Shown here: positions 57,265 through 64,000 of the stretch, piece by piece | Layout: each line of letters opens with the position of its first letter | Numbering within the stretch: the first letter of the stretch is position 1 | Assembly (NCBI RefSeq): GCF_017303275.1 | Contig: NZ_JAFKOJ010000015.1 | Coordinates: forward strand, 1-64,000 | Origin: Bacillus sp. NTK034 | Lineage (GTDB): Bacteria; Bacillota; Bacilli; Bacillales; Cytobacillaceae | Reading direction: 5' to 3' | Length of the DNA stretch: 64,000 nt | Made by a program: the position numbers and the translations under genes | Notes under the pieces: generated by a model | Databases searched by the model: none | Seen by the model: the letters and a program-made list of their open reading frames with translations, nothing else | Told to the model about the DNA's origin: nothing

Positions 57265-57411
57265 TCCTTCACCTCCTTTTAATCATTATAAACAAATTCA
57301 CAAAATTGAAACCTTGAATCTGGGAGATTTTCAATTTTATCCTTAAAATTATTTCACGATAGTAAAACAACGCACTTAAATCTGCTTAAATTTTTACTTT
57401 TACACACTTTA

Positions 57412-57441
57412 AGGGTAGCACCATTGGCAATAAACTGTCAA
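57412..57441 (-). promoter_or_regulatory. proximal sigma-A promoter candidate of yacL
   Basis: TTGACA (57436-57441), 18-base spacer, TACCCT (57412-57417), giving a leader of about 140 bases. Second of two overlapping-range promoters before yacL. Confidence 0.6.
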
Positions 57442-57455
57442 ATAATTAACTTACC

Positions 57456-57484
57456 ATTTTAGCATAACCAATTACATAGTTCAA
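57456..57484 (-). promoter_or_regulatory. distal sigma-A promoter candidate of yacL
   Basis: TTGAAC (57479-57484), 17-base spacer, TAAAAT (57456-57461), just past the disA stop. Together with the proximal site it suggests that yacL-ispD-ispF can be transcribed apart from the clpC-radA-disA genes. Confidence 0.55.
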
Positions 57485-57492
57485 TGGTCTCT

Positions 57493-58566
57493 TTATAGCT
57501 GACGGTCCGCAAAAACCTGCTCTTTTATGAGCTTAAGTCCCTCTTTTATTTTTCTGGCCCTTACTTCCCCGATTCCTTCTACTTCATCGAGCTCCTCTAC
57601 TGTGGCTGTGATGATATTTGGAAATTCTTTAAACCGATTAATCAGATTATCGATAATAATTGGCGGGAGTCGGGGAACTTTATTCAGCATGCGGTAGCCG
57701 CGCGGGCATTTGAATTCTTCCGTATGAATATACCCGTTGTAGCCAAGAAGCTTGAGAATGACAGAGTCTTCGAGCATTTCTCCTTTTGAAAGCTCCTGAA
57801 GCTTAATAAGTGCATCCCTGGAGTCGATGTCCCTTGATTGAGCATAGTCTTTTATAATCCATTCTGCTTCCCGTTCAAGCTCCATCAGCAGTTCGTTCAT
57901 CTGAAGCCGAATCAGCCTTCCCTCTGTGCCCAGTTCGCTTAAATAGGTGAGGAGCTCGTTTTTAATGCGCAGAACCATTTCGATATTATGAAAAACATGA
58001 AGGATATCGCTGTATGTAACAAGCTCTTCAAATTCCAGGATGCTCAGGTTGCCGATACTCTGTTCAAGAACGACCTTATATTTTTCAAGCGTCTGCACGG
58101 CAACATTCGCCTTGGTTAAAATGACGCCAATATCACGCAGAGCATAACGGGAATGTCCTTTATAAAGGGTAATGACATTGCGCCTCTGGGAAATGGCAAT
58201 CACTAATGCGCCTGTTTGCCGGGCAACCCGTTCTGCCGTCCGGTGCCGCATACCCGTTTCGGTAGAAGGCACACCCGGATCAGGAGCCAGCTGGGCGTTA
58301 GCTATTAGAATCTTATTTCCTTCTTCATTTAAGATAATGGCTCCATCCATCTTGGCAAGCTCATACAAATAGCTAGGCGAGAACGGGCAATTAATTTGGA
58401 ATCCTCCATCAACAAGGTTACTAAGCTTTTCTTTTGATCCCAAAACAATCAGCCCGCCTGTATTGGCGCGAAGAACATTATCAATCCCTTCCCTGATAGG
58501 CGTACCGGGAGCCATGAACCGAAGGATTTCACTCATCGTTTTTTCGCTCATTTTTTTAGTCTCCAT
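57493..58566 (-). CDS. disA: diadenylate cyclase DisA
   Basis: 357 residues. Makes c-di-AMP from two ATP and scans DNA for breaks, linking genome integrity to sporulation entry. The DAC domain (about 15-145) has the DGA (74-76) and RHRTA (107-111) motifs; a helical linker and a C-terminal HhH DNA-binding domain ([16 protein letters not shown]) follow. ATG after GGGGG, two bases past the radA stop, so they are cotranscribed. Confidence 0.96.
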   Translation of the reverse strand: METKKMSEKTMSEILRFMAPGTPIREGIDNVLRANTGGLIVLGSKEKLSNLVDGGFQINCPFSPSYLYELAKMDGAIILNEEGNKILIANAQLAPDPGVPSTETGMRHRTAERVARQTGALVIAISQRRNVITLYKGHSRYALRDIGVILTKANVAVQTLEKYKVVLEQSIGNLSILEFEELVTYSDILHVFHNIEMVLRIKNELLTYLSELGTEGRLIRLQMNELLMELEREAEWIIKDYAQSRDIDSRDALIKLQELSKGEMLEDSVILKLLGYNGYIHTEEFKCPRGYRMLNKVPRLPPIIIDNLINRFKEFPNIITATVEELDEVEGIGEVRARKIKEGLKLIKEQVFADRQL

Positions 58567-58568
58567 CT

Positions 58569-59948
58569 TTATCCCCCTAACGCAGCCTTTAATGCTTCAC
58601 CGACGGAGCTTACTCCGATTAGTTCAATTCCTCCCGGTGCGCTCCAGCCGCCAAGATTGTTCGCCGGCAGGATAACCCGCTCAAAGCCCAGCTTGGCTGC
58701 CTCCTGCACTCTTTGTTCTATTCTTGATACTCTCCTGACCTCACCTGTGAGGCCTACTTCACCGATAATGCAGTCTGTTGCCATTGTTGGCTTATCCCGA
58801 AAGCTTGACGCAATGCTCACAGCAATGGCCAAATCAATTGCCGGTTCATCAAGCTTCACTCCGCCAGCGACCTTTAGGTAGGCATCCTGATTTTGCAGGA
58901 GCATCCCGACTCGTTTTTCCAATACCGCCATCAGGAGCGGAACCCGGTTATGATCAATTCCTGTCGCCATTCGCCTTGGGTTTCCAAAGCTTGTCGGGGA
59001 AATCAGCGCCTGAATTTCAACCAGAACTGGCCTTGTTCCTTCCATGGATGCCACGACGGTTGAACCTGCAGCTCCCTGTGATCGCTCTTCCAGGAAAATT
59101 TCTGACGGGTTTGCCACTTCCTCAAGCCCAAGTTCCTTCATTTCAAAAATGCCCATTTCGTTTGTTGATCCGAACCTGTTTTTAACCGCACGCAAAATCC
59201 TGTATGTATGATGGCGTTCACCTTCAAAGTACAAAACGGTATCTACCATATGCTCGAGAAGTCTTGGACCCGCAATGGAACCTTCCTTTGTAACATGCCC
59301 TACGATAAAAATGGCAATTCCCTTCGTTTTGCCGATGCGCATTAGCTCAGCAGTACATTCCCGAACCTGAGAAACGCTGCCCGGCGCCGATGTCACTTCC
59401 GGATGAAAGATCGTCTGAATTGAGTCAATAATGACAAAGTCAGGATTCACTGAATCAATCGTTCTGCTGATTTCATCAAGGCTGGTTTCCGAATAAACGA
59501 GCAGGCTGTCAGAAGAAACACCTAAACGGTCAGCCCTCAGCTTCGTCTGGCGCATGGATTCTTCCCCTGATATATAGAGAACAGAATGCTTCCTGTTCGC
59601 CAGCTGTGATGACACTTGAAGAAGAAGCGTTGATTTCCCTATGCCCGGATCTCCTCCAATAAGAACAAGGGAGCCTCTTACAATTCCGCCACCAAGGACA
59701 CGGTTTAATTCTTTTAAATTGGTATGTATGCGGGATTCGCTGACTGTTTCAATGGATGTAATCGGTGTTGCTTTCGCCGCTATGGCCGATCCCTGTGAAT
59801 GAGCAAAAGCACCTCTTCTCGTTGAAGCAGGCTTCTCCACCTCTTCCACCATTGTATTCCATTGTCCGCACCCCGGACATTTCCCCATCCATTTAGGTGA
59901 CTCATAGCCGCATTCCTGACACATGAATTTCGTTTTTCTTTTAGCCAT
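58569..59948 (-). CDS. radA: DNA repair protein RadA
   Basis: 459 residues. Zinc finger with Cys10, Cys13, Cys24, Cys27; RecA-like ATPase with [10 protein letters not shown] (about 96-105) and [12 protein letters not shown]-terminal Lon-protease-like domain. RadA is a branch-migration helicase in recombination. Preceded by a gene-free stretch and followed by disA. Confidence 0.96.
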   Translation of the reverse strand: MAKRKTKFMCQECGYESPKWMGKCPGCGQWNTMVEEVEKPASTRRGAFAHSQGSAIAAKATPITSIETVSESRIHTNLKELNRVLGGGIVRGSLVLIGGDPGIGKSTLLLQVSSQLANRKHSVLYISGEESMRQTKLRADRLGVSSDSLLVYSETSLDEISRTIDSVNPDFVIIDSIQTIFHPEVTSAPGSVSQVRECTAELMRIGKTKGIAIFIVGHVTKEGSIAGPRLLEHMVDTVLYFEGERHHTYRILRAVKNRFGSTNEMGIFEMKELGLEEVANPSEIFLEERSQGAAGSTVVASMEGTRPVLVEIQALISPTSFGNPRRMATGIDHNRVPLLMAVLEKRVGMLLQNQDAYLKVAGGVKLDEPAIDLAIAVSIASSFRDKPTMATDCIIGEVGLTGEVRRVSRIEQRVQEAAKLGFERVILPANNLGGWSAPGGIELIGVSSVGEALKAALGG

Positions 59949-59959
59949 ACTTCTTCCCC

Positions 59960-60177
59960 TCTCTGTACATTCATTCCAGCCGCATTAAAGGAAATCTTAA
60001 TATTACCGGCCTTGCGTGAAAGAACCAGCGATGACAGAAGTACGGTTAACTTCCTATTCCCTTTTTTAACGGGTCTTAAAATGTTTTTGTCCTGTTATCT
60101 TTTTCTATCTTAAAATTAACATAAATCGGCAGAATAAACCTCTTTAAAGGCTGCCAGCATGATATGTCTGAAAGAGT
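59960..60177. other. gene-free stretch between clpC and radA, right part
   Basis: Holds the radA leader. The AT-rich segment near 60060-60120 would suit a promoter, but I cannot settle on one. No SOS-box-type (CGAAC-N4-GTTCG) sequence is seen. No open frame with a ribosome site. Confidence 0.5.
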
Positions 60178-60218
60178 GCAAAAAGGTACACGTATAACAG
60201 GGACGTGTACCTTTTTGC
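60178..60218. terminator. strong terminator downstream of clpC
   Basis: Perfect 16-bp stem (GCAAAAAGGTACACGT and its complement) with a 9-base loop, T-rich within both arms, so it can act in either direction. It divides the ctsR-mcsA-mcsB-clpC operon from radA. Confidence 0.88.
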
Positions 60219-60304
60219 TGTGTAAAATCTTTTGATGCTATTAAAGCGGGAAAGCCATCGAGCAGAATTAAGACTGAACGTAGCGTCCTGCAGGATTAAT
60301 CAAA

Positions 60305-60336
60305 CAATCAGCGGGAATTAAGTCCCCACTGATTGA
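60305..60336 (-). other. hairpin just after clpC
   Basis: AATCAG-GGG paired with CCC-CTGATT around a 10-base loop, about 10 bases past the clpC stop. The T run after it is poor, so it may protect the 3' end of the message more than terminate. Confidence 0.5.
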
Positions 60337-60343
60337 AGTCATC

Positions 60344-62794
60344 TTATTTCTGAAGATTTGGCGTCCCGCTTGGTTCAGCCGTTTTCACTACAAACTCTCC
60401 ATCTTTCACATCGATTACCACGCTTTGCCCGGTTAGAACCGTTCCTTTTAACAGTTCTTCGGATAAGCGATCTTCAATATGCTTTTGAATCGCCCTGCGG
60501 AGCGGACGTGCTCCGTATTCTGGATCATAGCCTTCTACCGAGATTTTTTCTTTGGCTGCATCCGTCAATTCCAGTGTAATATCCTGTTCCTTCAATCGTT
60601 TCGTTAAGGTGTCAGACATAAGTGTAACGATTTCCTGAAGATGCTTTTTCTCCAATGCATGGAAAACGATGATTTCATCGATACGGTTCAGGAATTCCGG
60701 ACGGAAGGACTTCTTCATTTCTTCCATTACTTTTCCTTTCATATCTTTGTAATCCTGTTCACCATCCTGGATGTTAAAGCCAACGTATTTGTTCCGCTTA
60801 AGTGCTTCTGCACCTACATTGGATGTCATAATCAGAACGGTATTGCGGAAATCGACGGTTCTGCCCTTAGAATCTGTTAATCTTCCGTCTTCCAATACCT
60901 GTAAAAGAATGTTGAATACATCAGGATGAGCCTTTTCAATTTCATCCAGAAGCACAACAGAATATGGTTTTCTGCGGACCTTTTCGGTTAACTGTCCGCC
61001 TTCTTCATATCCTACATAACCCGGAGGCGAACCTACCAGACGGGATGTAGAGTGCTTCTCCATGTATTCTGACATATCGATGCGGATCATCGCATCCTCG
61101 TCACCGAACATCGCTTCAGCTAATGCACGGGCTAACTCTGTTTTACCTACCCCTGTCGGCCCAAGGAATACAAACGAGCCAATCGGACGCTTCGGATCTT
61201 TAAGGCCTGCACGGGCACGGCGGACAGCCTTCGAAATGGCTTTAACCGCTTCTTCCTGTCCGATTACACGGGAATGAAGAATTTCTTCCAGATTAAGAAG
61301 CTTTTCTGTTTCTGTTTGGGCAAGCTTCGATACAGGGATTCCAGTCCAGCTGGCCACCACATTGGCAATGTCCTCAACCGTCACTTCACTGTTCTCTTTG
61401 CCCTGCTTTTCTTTCCATGTTTTTTTCGTTTCTTCGAGCTGTTCACGCAGGCGCTGCTCTGTATCTCTTAAGGAAGCCGCTTTTTCAAACTCCTGACTTT
61501 GAACGGCAGCGTCTTTTTCTTTCCTTACATCCTCCAGCTTAACCTCCAGTTCTTTCAGGTTTGGAGGCGTAGTATAAGAGCGAAGTCTTACCTTTGAACC
61601 CGCTTCGTCAATTAAATCAATTGCTTTATCCGGAAGGAAGCGGTCTGAGATGTAGCGATCTGAAAGTTTTACAGCTGCTTGAATGGCTGCATCCGTAATC
61701 GTCACACGATGGTGGGCCTCATAACGGTCACGAAGACCTTCAAGAATCTGTACCGATTCCTCCGCAGTCGGCTCATCAACCGTAATAGGCTGGAATCTTC
61801 TTTCAAGTGCCGCATCCTTTTCAATATATTTTCTGTATTCATCAAGAGTTGTTGCACCAATACACTGAAGTTCACCGCGGGCCAGAGAAGGCTTTAAGAT
61901 GTTAGAAGCATCAATCGCACCTTCTGCTCCGCCTGCACCTATTAAGGTATGAAGCTCGTCAATAAATAAAATGATGTTTCCTGCCTGCCTGATTTCATCC
62001 ATTACCTTCTTCAGGCGGTCTTCAAATTCACCGCGATACTTTGTTCCGGCAACTACTGTACCCATATCTAGCGTCATAACCCTTTTATCACGAAGAGTCT
62101 CCGGCACTTCATTATTAATGATCTGCTGTGCCAAGCCCTCTGCGATGGCTGTTTTACCTACCCCAGGCTCACCGATCAGAACCGGGTTGTTTTTCGTCCT
62201 GCGGCTTAAAACTTCAATTACACGCTGAATTTCTTTGCTTCGTCCAATTACCGGATCCAGGCTTCCTTCTCTGGCAATAGCAGTTAAGTCACGTGCCAAT
62301 CCATCAAGAGTCGGTGTATTCGCATTGGCTGCGGAGCCACCCTGATGACTGCCGGACTCATTGCTGCCTAATAGCTGAAGCACTTGCTGGCGCGCTTTAT
62401 TGAGGCTGACGCCAAGGTTATTCAAAACTCGGGCTGCCACGCCTTCACCCTCACGGATCAGGCCAAGCAGGATATGTTCTGTTCCTACATAGGAATGGCC
62501 AAGCTTTCTTGCTTCGTCCATCGAAAGTTCAATGACTTTCTTGGCACGCGGTGTATAATGAATGGTCTGGGAAGCATCCTGCCCCCTGCCAATTAAATTC
62601 TCAACCTCTTTTTGGATCTTATCAGAGCCGAGGCCTAAAGCATAGAGAGCTTTTGCAGCAATGCCTTCACCTTCGCGTACAAGCCCCAGCAGAATATGCT
62701 CTGTTCCGATGTTGTTATGTCCTAAACGGATTGCTTCCTCCTGTGCTAAAGCCAATACTTTTTGAGCTCTTTCCGTAAATCGTCCGAACATCAT
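60344..62794 (-). CDS. clpC: ATP-dependent Clp protease ATPase subunit ClpC
   Basis: 816 residues. An N-domain of two Clp repeats (1-145), AAA domain 1 with GEPGVGKT (about 205), a coiled-coil middle domain with a UVR-like stretch (about 415-480), AAA domain 2 with GPTGVGKT (about 545) and a C-terminal domain. Unfolds substrates, marked with phospho-arginine by McsB, for ClpP. ATG behind GGAGG at 8 bases. Last gene of the ctsR operon. Confidence 0.97.
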   Translation of the reverse strand: MMFGRFTERAQKVLALAQEEAIRLGHNNIGTEHILLGLVREGEGIAAKALYALGLGSDKIQKEVENLIGRGQDASQTIHYTPRAKKVIELSMDEARKLGHSYVGTEHILLGLIREGEGVAARVLNNLGVSLNKARQQVLQLLGSNESGSHQGGSAANANTPTLDGLARDLTAIAREGSLDPVIGRSKEIQRVIEVLSRRTKNNPVLIGEPGVGKTAIAEGLAQQIINNEVPETLRDKRVMTLDMGTVVAGTKYRGEFEDRLKKVMDEIRQAGNIILFIDELHTLIGAGGAEGAIDASNILKPSLARGELQCIGATTLDEYRKYIEKDAALERRFQPITVDEPTAEESVQILEGLRDRYEAHHRVTITDAAIQAAVKLSDRYISDRFLPDKAIDLIDEAGSKVRLRSYTTPPNLKELEVKLEDVRKEKDAAVQSQEFEKAASLRDTEQRLREQLEETKKTWKEKQGKENSEVTVEDIANVVASWTGIPVSKLAQTETEKLLNLEEILHSRVIGQEEAVKAISKAVRRARAGLKDPKRPIGSFVFLGPTGVGKTELARALAEAMFGDEDAMIRIDMSEYMEKHSTSRLVGSPPGYVGYEEGGQLTEKVRRKPYSVVLLDEIEKAHPDVFNILLQVLEDGRLTDSKGRTVDFRNTVLIMTSNVGAEALKRNKYVGFNIQDGEQDYKDMKGKVMEEMKKSFRPEFLNRIDEIIVFHALEKKHLQEIVTLMSDTLTKRLKEQDITLELTDAAKEKISVEGYDPEYGARPLRRAIQKHIEDRLSEELLKGTVLTGQSVVIDVKDGEFVVKTAEPSGTPNLQK

Positions 62795-62798
62795 ATTT

Positions 62799-63878
62799 TC
62801 ATCCTCCCAACTCTTGATCTTCCATTTGTAATCTTTCCCTAATTAATGAAGCCCTGCGGATATCGCGTTCATGCGGTCTGAGCGGCCCGCCTGCGTATTG
62901 CTGCAGGAAGCCGGGCTGTGTCAGGATCATCAGCTCATTCAATATATTTTTTGATATGTTTTTGATGTACTGCATATCAATCCCCAGGCGAACATCAGAC
63001 AAGCATTGTGCTGCTTCCTTTGATTCAATGATCCGGCTATTCGATAAAATGCCATAAGAGCGGAAGACTCTGTCTTCTAATTGTATGTTAGAAGTCTTTG
63101 CTAATGCTTCCCTTGCCGATCTTTCCTGAGAAATCAGCTGACTGACAACGCTTTTCAGATCCTCTGCGATATCCTCTTCTGACTTTCCGAGAGTGATCTG
63201 GTTTGAAACTTGAAAGATGTTACCTAAAGCTTCGCTGCCTTCCCCGTAAATTCCTCTAACAACTAACCCAAGCTGGTTAATTGCCGGAATAATTCTGTTC
63301 ATTTGCTGCGTGAGAACCAGGCCAGGCAAATGCATCATAACAGATGCCCTTAGCCCTGTTCCTACATTTGTGGGGCAGCTTGTTAAAAAGCCAATATGTT
63401 CATCAAATGCATAGTCGGCTTCTTCCTCCAGCCAATCATCAATTTCATTTGCCATACTTAAGGCTTCAGTAAGCTGAAATCCCGGAAATAAGCATTGAAT
63501 CCTTATATGGTCTTCTTCATTAATCATGATGCTGACTTCTTCATTTTCAGAAAGAAGGCAGGCACCATGAGTTGAATTCTCAGCAAGATGGGGACTGACC
63601 AGATGCTTTTCCATCAGCACTCTTTTTTGAAGAGGCTGAAGGCTATCCATTAATAAAAGCTCCATTTTCCCAAGTTTTGAAAAAGAAGAATGCTCCACCC
63701 TCGCCTTTATTTTTTCAATGACCGCTTCTGCTTCTTCATTTGAAAATACAGTAGGGAATTTATATTGCTTCATATTGCGGGCGAGCCTGATTCGCGAACT
63801 TAAAACAATATCGGAATCAGGGCCTTCCGCACTCATCCAGGAGCTAATAGCTTGATTCATGAAACGTTCCAGCGACAA
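62799..63878 (-). CDS. mcsB: protein arginine kinase McsB
   Basis: 359 residues, phosphagen-kinase-like. Phosphorylates arginines on damaged or misfolded proteins and on CtsR, targeting them to ClpCP. The catalytic loop [13 protein letters not shown] (Cys168), Glu of NEEDHIR and the C-terminal [13 protein letters not shown], which binds phospho-arginine, are present. TTG start (63876-63878) with GGGAGGGGAG upstream, two bases past the mcsA stop. Confidence 0.96.
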   Translation of the reverse strand: MSLERFMNQAISSWMSAEGPDSDIVLSSRIRLARNMKQYKFPTVFSNEEAEAVIEKIKARVEHSSFSKLGKMELLLMDSLQPLQKRVLMEKHLVSPHLAENSTHGACLLSENEEVSIMINEEDHIRIQCLFPGFQLTEALSMANEIDDWLEEEADYAFDEHIGFLTSCPTNVGTGLRASVMMHLPGLVLTQQMNRIIPAINQLGLVVRGIYGEGSEALGNIFQVSNQITLGKSEEDIAEDLKSVVSQLISQERSAREALAKTSNIQLEDRVFRSYGILSNSRIIESKEAAQCLSDVRLGIDMQYIKNISKNILNELMILTQPGFLQQYAGGPLRPHERDIRRASLIRERLQMEDQELGG

Positions 63879-63880
63879 GC

Positions 63881-64000
63881 TTACTCCCCTCCCTTTTGAT
63901 CGGCATTGAGCTGCTTTTCCAGTTTCCTTATTTCGTCCCTCAATTCTGCCGCTCTTTCAAACTCTTCTTTGGAAATCATTTCTTTTAAATTATTTTTTAA
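63881..64000 (-). CDS. mcsA: McsA, C-terminal part (cut by window)
   Basis: The last 39 residues of McsA plus the stop, reading [20 protein letters not shown] and ending with GGE. This is the UVR-type coiled-coil motif of McsA, the zinc-finger activator of McsB. The rest lies outside the window. It precedes mcsB in the ctsR-mcsA-mcsB-clpC operon. Confidence 0.93.
   Translation of the reverse strand, partial: LKNNLKEMISKEEFERAAELRDEIRKLEKQLNADQKGGE

Noticed and set aside
60305..60336. Main clpC terminator
   Set aside because: The stem is acceptable but there is no T run; the better terminator is at 60178-60218.

Overview
The window is chromosomal DNA of an endospore-forming member of the Bacillaceae. 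Gene order is that of the Bacillus subtilis region running from the first rRNA operon side through pdaB-kbaA-gerD-salA-cwlD-ybaK, the S10/spc/alpha, str, rpoBC and rplKAJL clusters, to the clpC stress operon, but presented in reverse complement. Nearly every gene is therefore on the minus strand; only pdaB and gerD are on the plus strand. Protein sequences resemble B. subtilis orthologues closely but not identically, and spore genes (sigH, kbaA, gerD, cwlD, pdaB) are intact. I would place it in a Bacillus/Cytobacillus/Mesobacillus-type genus without naming a species.

Layout. 1-240: two tandem sigma-A promoters and the leader of an rRNA operon that leaves the window at the left edge; the last few bases look like the 16S 5' end. 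273-5354: spore and cell-wall genes (a small unknown gene, pdaB, kbaA, gerD, salA, cwlD, ybaK) in convergent pairs separated by two-way terminators. 5540-10317: a block that is not at this place in B. subtilis: an RCC1-propeller plus HYR-domain protein under a sporulation-like promoter, and a complete proline operon proC-proB-proA. 10679-30554: rpsI, rplM, truA, the ECF transporter module, then the long alpha/spc/S10 ribosomal cluster including rpoA, infA, map, adk and secY. 31142-36022: str operon (tuf, fusA, rpsG, rpsL, rplGB). 36023-43303: rpoC and rpoB. 43677-48979: a methyltransferase, rplL, rplJ, rplA, rplK, nusG, secE, rpmG and sigH. 49050-56176: RNA-processing genes (rae1, rlmB, mrnC), cysS-cysE behind a cysteine T-box, gltX, ispF, ispD and yacL. 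57493-64000: disA, radA, clpC, mcsB and the tail of mcsA.

The window encodes much of the gene-expression core (RNA polymerase core, NusG, IF1, EF-Tu, EF-G, over 30 ribosomal proteins, Sec channel) plus protein quality control (ClpC/McsAB), c-di-AMP synthesis, isoprenoid steps and two aminoacyl-tRNA synthetases. Good sigma-A promoters with 16-18 base spacers precede rrn, proC, rplM, rpoA, rpsJ, rplGB, rpoB, rplJ, rplK, rpmG and yacL. RNA-level control is visible in the L10 leader attenuator and the Cys T-box.

Most worth a second look: a 44-codon open frame with a strong ribosome site inside the rpoB leader; a family of at least four same-orientation palindromic repeats in intergenic gaps, one of which forms most of that small frame; the RCC1-HYR gene; inverted repeats overlapping the rplK and rplM promoters; and a proline operon that lacks the expected T-box. 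No CRISPR array, tRNA gene, insertion sequence or prophage was seen.
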